From the NCBI RefSeq assembly GCF_018024475.1, contig NZ_CP054393.1, positions 186,001-250,000 on the forward strand: DNA of 64,000 nt, in the 5' to 3' direction. The notes under the pieces are model-generated. The model searched no databases and was not told the DNA's origin. It worked only from the letters and a program-made list of their open reading frames with translations. Below, one piece after another: positions 8,536 through 17,352 of the stretch. Source of the DNA: Candidatus Phytoplasma luffae (lineage in GTDB: Bacteria; Bacillota_I; Bacilli_A; Acholeplasmatales; Acholeplasmataceae). How positions within the stretch are numbered: the first letter of the stretch is position 1; each line of letters starts with the position of its first letter. A program made the position numbers and the translations under genes.

Positions 8536-9792
8536 ATGTTGGATTTTTATAAAAAAAATCGTTTTGAATTATTATCTAAAATAAAACAACAAAGTATTGT
8601 TTTATTATTTTCTAATTCTAGAAATATAAATTTGGATTTACTTTTTGATTTAAATAAAAATTTTTATTATTTAACAGGGATATCTGAAAACAATATTGCT
8701 TTGTTAATGATTAAAGAATTTAATGGTGAAAATAAAACTTTTTTATTTTTAGAACGTCCTAGTTTATTGAAAAAAAAATGGGATGGCGAAAGTTTAAATC
8801 TAGAAGAAGCTAGTAAAATAAGTTATATCCCTTTAGAAAATTGTTTAGATATAAATTCTTTAGATTCTTTTTTAATTAATTTGTTGAATAATTCTAAAAG
8901 AAATTCTTTAGATATGATTCAAAATGTTTATTTAGATTTTTCTTTTTCTTCTTTAGATAAAAATAATTTATCTTTAGATAAAAGTGATTGGTTAAAAACT
9001 AATTATCCTTACGTTGATATTCATGATATTTCTGTTTTTTTATCCGAAATGAGAATAACTAAAAAAAAAGAAGAGATTTCTTTTATGTCAAAGGCTGTTG
9101 ATATAAATCGAGAAGCTTTTCAAGAAATAATTCCTTTTTTAAAATCAGATTTTTATGAATATCAAATATCTGCTTTTTATAATTATTTTTTAGCTAATTT
9201 AGGTTTAAAATCTTCTTTCAATACTATTGTAGCAACAGGAAAAAATGCTACTGTTTTACATTATAATAAACAAAAAGATTTAATTAAATCTCATGATTTA
9301 ATTTTGTTAGATTTAGGAGTATCATATAATAATTATGCTTCCGATGTTTCTCGTTGTTTTCCTGTAAGCGGAACATTTACTCCTCAACAAAAATTAATTT
9401 ATAATATAGTTTTGAAAGCAAATAAAAAAATTATAGAATGGGTAAAACCTGGACATACTTTTTTTGATATTAATCAATATGGTAAAAATATTTTATCAGA
9501 TGAATTGCAGAAAAATCATTTATTAAAAAAAGATGAAACGATAGAAAAATATTGTTATCACGGATTAAGTCATTATTTAGGTTTGGATGTTCATGATGTA
9601 GGTTCTATAAATAAACCTATTTTAGAAAATAGTGTTATAACTGTTGAACCTGGTTTATATTTTGAAGAATTTAATTTAGGCATCAGAATAGAAGATGATG
9701 TTTTGATTAAAAAAGAAAAAAATATAGTTTTAACCAAAGATATCCCTAAAGAAATAGAAGAGATTGAATATTTAATGTCACAAAGAAAGTAA
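8536..9792 (+). CDS. pepP: Aminopeptidase P / Xaa-Pro peptidase (M24B)
   Basis: This cytoplasmic metallopeptidase removes N-terminal residues preceding proline. An N-terminal creatinase-like domain (to about residue 165) is followed by the pita-bread catalytic domain. All five metal ligands can be placed: D259 and D270 (in LDLGVSYNNYASDVSR), H346 (in HGLSHYLGLDVHD), E371 (VEPGLYF) and E386 (RIEDD). 418 residues is normal for the family. GAGGGAG lies 11 bases before the ATG. For an organism that imports peptides it would serve amino-acid supply. Confidence 0.92.
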   Translation: MLDFYKKNRFELLSKIKQQSIVLLFSNSRNINLDLLFDLNKNFYYLTGISENNIALLMIKEFNGENKTFLFLERPSLLKKKWDGESLNLEEASKISYIPLENCLDINSLDSFLINLLNNSKRNSLDMIQNVYLDFSFSSLDKNNLSLDKSDWLKTNYPYVDIHDISVFLSEMRITKKKEEISFMSKAVDINREAFQEIIPFLKSDFYEYQISAFYNYFLANLGLKSSFNTIVATGKNATVLHYNKQKDLIKSHDLILLDLGVSYNNYASDVSRCFPVSGTFTPQQKLIYNIVLKANKKIIEWVKPGHTFFDINQYGKNILSDELQKNHLLKKDETIEKYCYHGLSHYLGLDVHDVGSINKPILENSVITVEPGLYFEEFNLGIRIEDDVLIKKEKNIVLTKDIPKEIEEIEYLMSQRK

Positions 9793-9825
9793 ATATAAAT
9801 TTTTGTATTTATTTTCTTTTAATTA

Positions 9826-9899
<74 letters not shown>

Positions 9900-9915
9900 T
9901 AATAAGATAATTAAT

Positions 9916-9973
9916 TAAAAATATTTTCAAAAAAATAAAAATTTAAAAAATTAATTTTTTGAAAATATTTTTA
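9916..9973 (+). terminator. Bidirectional terminator between tRNA-Cys and plsY
   Basis: 19-bp perfect inverted repeat: 9916-9934 (TAAAAATATTTTCAAAAAA) and 9955-9973, with a 20-base AT loop. It lies between convergent transcription units and has T-rich flanks on both strands. Confidence 0.6.
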
Positions 9974-10008
9974 ATATATATTTGAATAAACAAAAATAAT
10001 ATTTTTGT

Positions 10009-10629
10009 TTATTTTTTTTTAAAATAACTAAAATTAAATTTATTTTCTTTTCCGTTGATTAAATTAATTATATTAATTTTATGTTTATAAAAAATTAAAA
10101 TAGTTATTAAAGAAATTATAATCAGTTGTGTTTGTGTAAGGTTTTTTGGATTGTTTCGAAAAAAATGAATCCATAAAAGAATATTTACTAAAGTTGTGGC
10201 TAATATAGAAGATAATGAAGCATATCCCGATATTATAATGAATATAATAAAGAATAAAATTCCTACAATTCCGATAGGCAGATTTATAGACGCAACAACA
10301 CCTACAGAAGTAGCTATCGCTTTCCCGCCTTTAAATTTATTAAAAATAGAGAATATATGACCTAATATAATTGATATAATGCAAAATGATTTTAATACAT
10401 TTTCTTCATCATTAAGTAAATGAATAATTAAAAAACCTTTTAAAAAATCTAAAATAAAAACAATTACTCCGTATTTAAAACCTAAAATTCTAAAAGCATT
10501 AGTGGCTCCTATATTTTTAGAACCTAATAAACGTAAATCTTTATTAAAAAATAATTTGCTTATGATTAATCCCATAGGGATCGAACCAATTAAATAACAT
10601 AATATAATTATTATAATTTGTGTAAACAT
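10009..10629 (-). CDS. plsY: Glycerol-3-phosphate acyltransferase PlsY
   Basis: PlsY is a membrane enzyme that transfers an acyl group from acyl phosphate to glycerol 3-phosphate to make lysophosphatidate. The protein has five hydrophobic segments and the family signatures IGSIPMG near residue 15, [12 protein letters not shown] at about residues 36-47, and FKGGKAIAT near 98. 206 residues is typical. It transcribes toward the tRNA-Cys gene. With gpsA, acpP and pgsA it forms a minimal phospholipid route that needs outside fatty acids. Confidence 0.93.
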   Translation of the reverse strand: MFTQIIIIILCYLIGSIPMGLIISKLFFNKDLRLLGSKNIGATNAFRILGFKYGVIVFILDFLKGFLIIHLLNDEENVLKSFCIISIILGHIFSIFNKFKGGKAIATSVGVVASINLPIGIVGILFFIIFIIISGYASLSSILATTLVNILLWIHFFRNNPKNLTQTQLIIISLITILIFYKHKINIINLINGKENKFNFSYFKKK

Positions 10630-11821
10630 TTTTCTTTTTTATTTAAATACCTTTATTTATTTTTATATTTATTATTAAAAAACAATTTTGATTCAATGAA
10701 TAATCTGAAAAATGATAAGGAATTATGGTATCAATTACAAAAGTGTATGAAAAGTTGCTTGATTTTTCACTAACTAAAAAAAGTTAACTAAAACTTTTTT
10801 AGTTTCTATAATAGAAGAAAAGACATACCAAGAGTCAAAAAGACCAATTCTTTAATAATTTTATTCCGTAAGTTGTTGATAAATACGATAAACAAAGATA
10901 TTAAAAGAAAATTTATAGTCTCTTTATAAATTATTAAATGGATTTATTTAATTTATTAGTCGGTTTATTTCTAACATAATTATTAAATAAAATATTTAAA
11001 AATAACAATATTATTGATTTTTTTAAAAAAATTTTAGACTAATTTTACAAAATTTAAAATTTATAATAAATTAACTTTTACTTAATTTCTTTAAAATTTG
11101 AAATTTTAATAATTTAGCTTTTCCAACGTTTATTCGTTTTGCGAAAATGGGTTTTTTAATATATTTTATGATTTTAAAATAAGTTTTTGTTATAAAAAAA
11201 TATATAGATATAGTTATTTATATTAATGATTTTTTTTTAAGTAATGGTTAGAAATTTTATTATTCATTTACATTTGAAGCATTTTATTTCGCCAAATGTT
11301 AAATTCTATTCGAAATCGTATTTAAATGTATTTTGTAATTTACAATTCTTATACACAACAATTATATATCTTTTGAAAATAATTTCAAATAAAATTTTAT
11401 TATAAAAAGTCGTAAAATTAAAACAATTTTATTTTTTGAAAATTTATTTTTTAGGTTTATTTTATAAAAAAATTAATATAAAAAAATAAAAAAAGTTGCT
11501 AAATATTTTTGTATTTTTTGAATAAAAATAGAATTTATGATAATCGTTTTTTTTTTTTTTTTGACTTCTGTGTTAAAAGTTGTTATAATTTATTAATAAA
11601 TAATTTTGTTTTAATTAAAATCATTTATTTATTTAAATAAAATTAATTTTTGTTTTAAATTAATTTTATGATTAAAACACTAAAAATTTTTTTGAAAATA
11701 AATAAATTAAAAATCAACTTAATAAAATTATTATAAATAACCAATATAAGTTTTTGATATCTTGTTCATGAGCAAATTATTTAATTTTTGTAAATATTAA
11801 AAAAAAGAATATTTTGTTATT
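10630..11821. other. 1.19-kb gene-free spacer
   Basis: No open frame of 60 codons and no recognisable RNA gene on either strand. Contents seen: a hairpin with arms 10772-10785 and 10792-10804 (AACTAAAAAAAGTT and AACTTTTTTAGTT); TTAACT-17-TATAAT at 10784-10812 overlapping that hairpin; one exact DnaA-box-like 9-mer TTATACACA at 11349-11357; a run of 16 T at 11547-11562 joined to a strong promoter; and an inverted repeat at 11638-11649 and 11657-11668 in the leader of the next gene. Short interrupted frames suggest gene decay, but no parent gene could be named. Confidence 0.6.
11561..11589 (+). promoter_or_regulatory. Strong sigma-A promoter preceded by a 16-T run
   Basis: TTGACT (11561-11566), a 17-base spacer and TATAAT (11584-11589) form a near-consensus promoter. 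A run of 16 T (11547-11562) ends inside the -35 box. The next gene begins at 11822, giving a leader of about 225 bases that contains an inverted repeat (11638-11668). T-run length changes by slippage could alter promoter strength. Confidence 0.65.
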
Positions 11822-12280
11822 ATGGTTTTTATTTTTGCTAGCGATAGATGTAATTCATGTAAAAAAGCTAAAACATGGTTAAATCTTCATCAAATCAAAT
11901 ATCAAGAAAAAAAGTTAAATACTTCTCAATTTAAAATATCAGATATTGATTTGATTTTAGGTTATGAAAATATAGATTTTAATAAAATTCTTTCTATTCG
12001 TTCTAATTTTTTTAAAAAACAAAAAATTAATTTATTTTCTATGTCTGTTGCGCAAATAAAACAAATTATTTTTCAAAATCCTAATATTTTAAAAAAACCT
12101 ATAATTTGTGATGAAAAATTTATTATTATAGGTTATAATAAAGATGATATTAGAATATTTTTGCTTAAGATGTTACGTAAATATATAATTCAAAAAAATA
12201 TTAATTTACGTTATAATAAAGATTATAATTCTGCTATAAAAGAATATTTTGAAAAAATTGGGAATAATAATAATTTTTGA
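11822..12280 (+). CDS. spx: Spx/ArsC-family regulator
   Basis: In Firmicutes, Spx binds the RNA polymerase alpha C-terminal domain and switches transcription on thiol stress. The N-terminus carries the redox switch CNSCKKAKTWL (Cys10 and Cys13) in a thioredoxin-like fold. The C-terminal half has KKPIICDEKFIIIGYN and DDIRIFL, matching the Spx pattern RPI..D...GYN.D.IR.FL. At 152 residues it is slightly longer than the usual 131, with a basic C-terminal tail. The ribosome binding site is weak. The partner rpoA is also in this window (49312). An ArsC-type reductase is less likely. Confidence 0.82.
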   Translation: MVFIFASDRCNSCKKAKTWLNLHQIKYQEKKLNTSQFKISDIDLILGYENIDFNKILSIRSNFFKKQKINLFSMSVAQIKQIIFQNPNILKKPIICDEKFIIIGYNKDDIRIFLLKMLRKYIIQKNINLRYNKDYNSAIKEYFEKIGNNNNF

Positions 12281-12325
12281 AATTTTATAATTAAAATAAA
12301 AAAATTATATAAAAGAGCATTATAA

Positions 12326-12892
12326 ATGAATTTTAATTTTAATAGTTTTAATTTATCTTTTTTAAAAAAAGTATATAAATTAAAAATATATAAATTTTTT
12401 TATTATTTTTTGATTATATTTTATTTATATATTATTGTTTTAAATATTTTTCATTATTTCTTTCCAAGATATACTTATCATTTCTTTTTATTTAATGTGT
12501 ATTATATAGAAAGCGAAAGTATGGAACCTGACATTCCTAAAGATTCTTATGTTCTTGTTAGAAAAATAAATGATCTAGAATTAAAACATTTAAAAAAAGG
12601 TGATATAATAGCTTTTTATGTAACCGAAGAATATCAGAATACAAACGAAATGTTAAAAAGAGTACCTTTAGTTATACATCGAGTTGAAAAAAATGATGAA
12701 ACAAAAGAAGAAATTATGACAAAAGGAATAAATAATAAAACAGTATTATCTTTTGAAGAAAAGGTGAGTTATAAAAATGTTATGTATAAATATGTTAAAC
12801 ATATTTCTCGTAATTATTTTTTATTTATTTGCTTTATGTCTTTTATTTTTGTCAATTTAATCGCTTTATTTGTAATTTATATTTTTAAATAA
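12326..12892 (+). CDS. Signal peptidase I, SipW/ER-like type (S26B)
   Basis: A membrane protease predicted to cut signal peptides. It has a hydrophobic segment near residues 27-47, the catalytic serine box ESESMEPDIP (Ser65), KKGDIIAFY, a His box VIHRV (His118, where bacterial LepB has Lys), and a second membrane segment near 165-187. Ser-His architecture and the C-terminal segment fit the SipW class. The family's TKGD box reads MTKGINN, so the usual acidic residue is missing. It follows spx by 45 bases. It is a candidate to process phytoplasma effectors and membrane proteins. Confidence 0.78.
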   Translation: MNFNFNSFNLSFLKKVYKLKIYKFFYYFLIIFYLYIIVLNIFHYFFPRYTYHFFLFNVYYIESESMEPDIPKDSYVLVRKINDLELKHLKKGDIIAFYVTEEYQNTNEMLKRVPLVIHRVEKNDETKEEIMTKGINNKTVLSFEEKVSYKNVMYKYVKHISRNYFLFICFMSFIFVNLIALFVIYIFK

Positions 12893-12951
12893 TTGAATCA
12901 TTTTAATTATAAAATTATAAATTTTTTTAATTTTTTTATTTTTATTGAATA

Positions 12952-12979
12952 ACAAAAAAAATCTTTTTTTGTGTTTTTA
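12952..12979 (+). terminator. Terminator-like hairpin after the signal peptidase gene
   Basis: Arms 12952-12960 (ACAAAAAAA) and 12964-12972 (TTTTTTTGT) with a 3-base loop, followed by GTTTTT. It separates the spx/signal-peptidase unit from rpsD. The all-A arm makes it weak. Confidence 0.4.
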
Positions 12980-13045
12980 TAATCTAAAATGATGTTATAA
13001 TAGTTATTATTAACTAAATATTTAATTTTTATTTTTTCAAATATA

Positions 13046-13074
13046 TGTTAAAAAAATATTTATCAGTATATAAT
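13046..13074 (+). promoter_or_regulatory. Promoter candidate for rpsD
   Basis: TGTTAA (13046-13051), 17 bases, then TATAAT (13069-13074), 84 bases before the rpsD start. Another TATAAT at 12996-13001 lacks a clear -35. Either could drive rpsD. Confidence 0.35.
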
Positions 13075-13157
13075 GGCATTAAAATATTATTATAATAATG
13101 ATAAAATAATAATAATTTTTTCGTAAGTATCAAAATAAGGAGTTTTAATCTTAAAAA

Positions 13158-13760
13158 ATGTCTCGTTATACAAATCCAAGTTGGAAAATTTCACGTCGTC
13201 TTAATTATTCTTTGTCTGAAACAGGAAAAGAATTAATAAAAACAAATAATACTTTTATCAAGATGAAAAAAAGAAAAAATAAATCAAGTGATTATGATAT
13301 TCAATTAAAAGAAAAACAAAAAGTACGTTTTTTATATGGAATTGCTGAAAAACAATTAAAAAGAATTTTCGCTAATTCTGGAAAATTAAAAGGCATTCAT
13401 GGAGAAAATTTTTTAGTTTTATTAGAGTCTCGTTTAGATAATATTGTTTATCGTTTGAAATTAGCTCATACTAGAGCACAAGCTAAACAATTGATATCTC
13501 ATGGTCATGTATTAGTGGATGATAAAAAAGTAGATATTTCTTCTTATTTATTAAAACCAGGCCAAAAGGTTTCTATCAAAGATAAATCTAAAAATTTATC
13601 TATTATTCAAAAATCTTTGGAAAACCTGAATAATCATAAGATAGAATATGTTTCATTGGATAAAAAAAATTTATCAGGAAAATATATCAGATATCCTAAA
13701 AGAAATGAATTTTTGACAGATATTAATGAACAATTAATTGTTGAATTTTATAATAAATAA
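13158..13760 (+). CDS. rpsD: 30S ribosomal protein S4
   Basis: S4 nucleates 30S assembly by binding 16S rRNA. MSRYTNPSWKISRRL matches the family start, and an S4 RNA-binding domain (ESRLDNIVYRLKLAHTRAQA and GHVLVDDKKVDI) lies around residues 92-140. 200 residues is full length. AAGGAG is about 15 bases upstream of the ATG, longer than usual. The gene stands alone, away from the ribosomal superoperon, as in Firmicutes, where rpsD is autoregulated; its leader of about 80-160 bases could do the same here. Confidence 0.96.
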   Translation: MSRYTNPSWKISRRLNYSLSETGKELIKTNNTFIKMKKRKNKSSDYDIQLKEKQKVRFLYGIAEKQLKRIFANSGKLKGIHGENFLVLLESRLDNIVYRLKLAHTRAQAKQLISHGHVLVDDKKVDISSYLLKPGQKVSIKDKSKNLSIIQKSLENLNNHKIEYVSLDKKNLSGKYIRYPKRNEFLTDINEQLIVEFYNK

Positions 13761-13781
13761 AACATTGTTATAAATTAAAAT

Positions 13782-13810
13782 TTGACAATTTTTTTTTGAA
13801 AATTTTTAAT
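13782..13810 (+). promoter_or_regulatory. Promoter of mgtA
   Basis: TTGACA (13782-13787, perfect), a 17-base spacer of mostly T and A, and TTTAAT (13805-13810). The mgtA start codon is 50 bases downstream, leaving no room for a magnesium riboswitch in the leader. Confidence 0.6.
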
Positions 13811-13860
13811 ATTTAGTGAACAGAATTAATTCAAGAAAATTATAAAAAAAAGTAAAGAAT

Positions 13861-16494
13861 ATGAAAAAAGAGAGAAAAAAAATATTATGTTCGTTATCTA
13901 TCGAAGATATTAGTAACAAAAATATAAATGAAAATTTTCAAGATTTTAAAACTTGTTATCAAGGTTTATCTTGGGACGAAGTTAAAAAAAGAAGATTATT
14001 GTATGGTGATAATGTTTTAGAAGAAAACAGAATTTCTTTATTTTCTCAATTCATTTCTATTTTATTAAGTCCTTTTAATATTATTTTATTATTTATTATC
14101 ACTTTTTATTCGCTAAGAAATGTTTTATCTTCTGATAGAGAAAGCGTTGATTATTCTACAATTTTTTTTATAACTTTTTTTTTATTTTTATCAGTTATTA
14201 TTAATTTAATGCAAATTTCTAAATTTTCTAAAATTTCTGAAAAATTAAAAAATGTTATTCGAACTAAAGTAATTGTGAAAAGAGATAATAAAATTTCAGA
14301 AGTGGATTTGAATGAGATTGTTGTCGGCGACATAGTTTTGTTATCTACAGGAGAAATTATTCCGGCAGATATCAAACTTTTTGAAAGTAAAAATTTTTTT
14401 GTAAGAGAAACATCCTTAACAGGAGAAAATAGACCTATCAAAAAAGATGCTTCGGATTTAGAAAATTATTCAAATATTTTAGAAGATAAAAGAATTATTT
14501 TTATGGGTAACAGTGTTATTTCTGGTTTCGCTCAGGGTCTTGTTATCGCTATCGGAAACGAAACTTATTTAGGAAAAATTAATCGTTTTCTCATTAATAA
14601 AAAAACTTCTTCCATTTTAGAAAAAAAAATAAATTCTATTAGTAAAATTTTAACTTTATGTATTTTTTTTATTTTCCCTTTGATTTGTTTGTTAAATTAT
14701 TTGAAAAATCCTTCAAATTTTGATTTTTGGGAAGTTTGTTTGTTCGCTTTAACAATGGTTTTAGGTATTACTCCAGAAATGTTACCTTTGATCGTGACTA
14801 CTTCTTTTTTAACTGGAATTTTTACTTTATATAAAAAAAATGTTATTGTTAAAAATTTAAATTCTATGCAATCTTTTGGTTGTATGAATGTTTTATTTAT
14901 GGACAAAACAGGAACTTTAACCGAAGACGGAATTATTGTAGGTCATTGTTTAGATTTGAATAATAGAACCAATTATAAAGTGTTAGAATATTCTTTTTAT
15001 AATAGTTATTTTCAAAGAGGAATAAGAAATAACATTCAAAAGGCTATAATTAGAGAAAGTGAAATAAAAATAAATAATCAAACAAATTCGGATTTTTTAG
15101 AAAGCAAATTTCAAAAAATAAATGAACTTTCTTTTGATTTTAAAACTCGTATAAATAGTGTTTTATTAAAAGATAAACAAGATAAAGATTGTTTCGCGAT
15201 TACACAAGGAGCTGTTGAAGAAGTATTAGGTATTTGTAATTATTATATGATACCTGATGAAAGTAATCCTTTATCTTGTAATTTTATTTCTATAGATAAA
15301 ATGAAAGTTTTGAAACAAATCCAAAATTATAATGAAAAGGGATTTCGTGTTGTAGGAATAGCATGCCAAAAAATAAATAATATAGATGATTTTGATAATT
15401 TATATTTGGATAAGAAGATGGTTTTTATGGGGTTTCTAACTTTTTTAGATTCTCCTAAAAAAAGTGCTATTGCAGCTATTTCAGATTTAAAAAAATATAA
15501 TGTCGATGTTAAAATGTTGACTGGCGACAATCCCTTTTTATCTCAGATAATCGCTACTAAAATTAATTTAGATAATGATTTATATTATTTATTAGGTTCG
15601 CAAATAGATACAATGACTGATGATGAATTGTATCAAAAAGCTTTAAATATTAAAATTTTTGCTAAATTAAATCCTAATCAAAAAGAAAGAATTGTTTCTT
15701 TGTTTAAAAAAAAAGGTGATATTGTTGGTTTTATTGGAGACGGTATCAATGATACTCCTGCTATGAGATCTTCAGATTTCGCTATTTCAGTAGATAATGC
15801 TGTGGATCTTGCTAAAGAAACATCGGATATTATTTTTTTAACTAAAGATTTAACAGTTATTAAAGATGGAATTATTGAAGGTCGTAAAAATTATATTAAT
15901 ATGTTGAAGTATATTCAATTAACTTTGGCAGCTAATTTCGGAAATGTTTTAACTGTTTTATGCGCTTCTTATTTTTTACCTTTTTTACCTTTTTTACCTA
16001 TTCAGATTTTATTTTTAAATTTGATTTATGATTTTTCTTGTTTCGGAATTCCTTTCGATCGTGTAGATTCAAAATATTTAAAAAAATCAAATATTTGGAA
16101 TTTTAAAAATATTGTTCATTTTATGTTATTATTTGGTTTTAATTCTTTTATTTTTGATATGTTATTTTTTTATATTATCTTAAAAGAAGATCCTAATGTT
16201 TTTCAATATAAATGGTTTGTTTTTTCTATATGGACTCAAATATTTAATATTTTTATTTTAAGAACAGATAATAATATAAAAGATGCGAAAATTTCTTTTC
16301 GTTTATTATTTTTATTAATAACAGGAGGTTTTTTATCTATTATATTACCTTTGTTTTTAAAGAATTTTTTGCATTTTGTAATAAAAATAGATCTAAAAGA
16401 AGGAATTATTTTTATTCTTTTTTTGATTTTATATATTATTTGTATCACAATATTGAAAAAAATTTTTATTTCATTTAAAAAAAGTTTATTTTAA
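13861..16494 (+). CDS. mgtA: P-type ATPase, MgtA-like Mg2+ importer
   Basis: A membrane cation pump of 877 residues. P-type landmarks in order: actuator loop LTGENRPIKK (TGE) near residue 186, phosphorylation site DKTGTLT with Asp348, nucleotide domain, TGDNPFLSQIIATK, and hinge GDGINDTPAMRSSDFA near 626. Membrane segments lie around 60-110, 265-330 and the C-terminal third. LAANFGNVLTVL and FLPFLPFLPIQILFLNLIYD are characteristic of the MgtA subgroup (NFGN motif). A calcium-type pump is less likely. It has its own promoter; the closest neighbour is dacA. Confidence 0.88.
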   Translation: MKKERKKILCSLSIEDISNKNINENFQDFKTCYQGLSWDEVKKRRLLYGDNVLEENRISLFSQFISILLSPFNIILLFIITFYSLRNVLSSDRESVDYSTIFFITFFLFLSVIINLMQISKFSKISEKLKNVIRTKVIVKRDNKISEVDLNEIVVGDIVLLSTGEIIPADIKLFESKNFFVRETSLTGENRPIKKDASDLENYSNILEDKRIIFMGNSVISGFAQGLVIAIGNETYLGKINRFLINKKTSSILEKKINSISKILTLCIFFIFPLICLLNYLKNPSNFDFWEVCLFALTMVLGITPEMLPLIVTTSFLTGIFTLYKKNVIVKNLNSMQSFGCMNVLFMDKTGTLTEDGIIVGHCLDLNNRTNYKVLEYSFYNSYFQRGIRNNIQKAIIRESEIKINNQTNSDFLESKFQKINELSFDFKTRINSVLLKDKQDKDCFAITQGAVEEVLGICNYYMIPDESNPLSCNFISIDKMKVLKQIQNYNEKGFRVVGIACQKINNIDDFDNLYLDKKMVFMGFLTFLDSPKKSAIAAISDLKKYNVDVKMLTGDNPFLSQIIATKINLDNDLYYLLGSQIDTMTDDELYQKALNIKIFAKLNPNQKERIVSLFKKKGDIVGFIGDGINDTPAMRSSDFAISVDNAVDLAKETSDIIFLTKDLTVIKDGIIEGRKNYINMLKYIQLTLAANFGNVLTVLCASYFLPFLPFLPIQILFLNLIYDFSCFGIPFDRVDSKYLKKSNIWNFKNIVHFMLLFGFNSFIFDMLFFYIILKEDPNVFQYKWFVFSIWTQIFNIFILRTDNNIKDAKISFRLLFLLITGGFLSIILPLFLKNFLHFVIKIDLKEGIIFILFLILYIICITILKKIFISFKKSLF

Positions 16495-16534
16495 AATTAA
16501 ATTTATTTAATAATTATAAAAAAAGGTATTTTGT

Positions 16535-17317
16535 GTGTCGCCATTAATAATAATTTTAATTCGAATATTTTGTATATGTGTTTTTTTAATTTTATTATTT
16601 TATGTTTCTGTTTGGGTGTTTTTAGGAAAATATGAATTATTAAAAATTATTTATTCTTTTATATTAATAATTCTGTTTTTTAAATTATTTGATTACATAA
16701 AAGACGAAATACCTAAAAATATTAAAGATAAACTTTTTCCATTAGTTGGTTTTGATATTCGTTATTCTTTAATGACTTTTTTTTTATTATTGCCTATTAT
16801 TATAAAAGCGCCTTATTTAAGACATCATTTAAATCAATTTACTTTTAGAAAAAAAAGCAAACAATTTATTATCGCGAATAGTAACACTTATGAACAAATT
16901 TTAGAATTTGTAGAAGAAATGTCTGAAAAAAAAATAGGAGCTTTATTAACGCTTGAAAAATATAATTCTTTAGAACAATTTGCTAAAAAATCCATTTTAA
17001 TAGATGGGTTCGTTTCAAAAGAATTATTAATTAATATTTTTATTCCTAATACTCCTTTGCATGATGGTGCTGTTATTATCAGAGGAAATAAAATTTTATC
17101 TGCAGGAGCTTATTTTATGTTATCCGAAAAACATAATTTTAAACATAAAACAGGTTCTAGGCATCGAGCTGCTTTAGGAATTAGCGAGATAACAGATAGC
17201 ATGACTATTATAATTTCTGAAGAAACTGGAAATGTTTCTATCGCTTTGGAAGGTATTTTATTAAAAATAAAAGATATTAATCAAATAAGAGAATATTTAA
17301 CTACTTTTGCATTGTGA
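16535..17317 (+). CDS. dacA: Diadenylate cyclase CdaA (c-di-AMP synthase)
   Basis: Makes cyclic di-AMP from two ATP; in Firmicutes this nucleotide controls potassium and osmotic balance. Hydrophobic segments in the first 80 residues anchor it; the DAC domain follows with the two catalytic motifs DGA (177-179, in TPLHDGAVII) and RHR (209-211, in GSRHRAALG). 260 residues is normal. The start is GTG with AAAAGG 10 bases upstream. Nearby mgtA and mscL also deal with ions and osmotic stress, a plausible functional neighbourhood. No CdaR gene is beside it. Confidence 0.93.
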   Translation: MSPLIIILIRIFCICVFLILLFYVSVWVFLGKYELLKIIYSFILIILFFKLFDYIKDEIPKNIKDKLFPLVGFDIRYSLMTFFLLLPIIIKAPYLRHHLNQFTFRKKSKQFIIANSNTYEQILEFVEEMSEKKIGALLTLEKYNSLEQFAKKSILIDGFVSKELLINIFIPNTPLHDGAVIIRGNKILSAGAYFMLSEKHNFKHKTGSRHRAALGISEITDSMTIIISEETGNVSIALEGILLKIKDINQIREYLTTFAL

Positions 17318-17352
17318 TTTTATTATATATTTTATAGAATGGTTTTTTGTAA

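Noticed and set aside
10681-10920. Remnant of a transposase in the 1.2-kb spacer
   Set aside because: Short frames were translated in several registers but none gave a motif (such as DDE residues) that I could support.
11349-11357. Replication origin at the TTATACACA 9-mer
   Set aside because: One box only, no cluster, and no dnaA or dnaN gene nearby; a chance match is likely in such AT-rich DNA.
14151-14441. Minus-strand open frames inside mgtA, ftsH, leuS, recA and ribosomal genes
   Set aside because: They are shadows of strongly supported genes, lack ribosome binding sites and show no recognisable domains.
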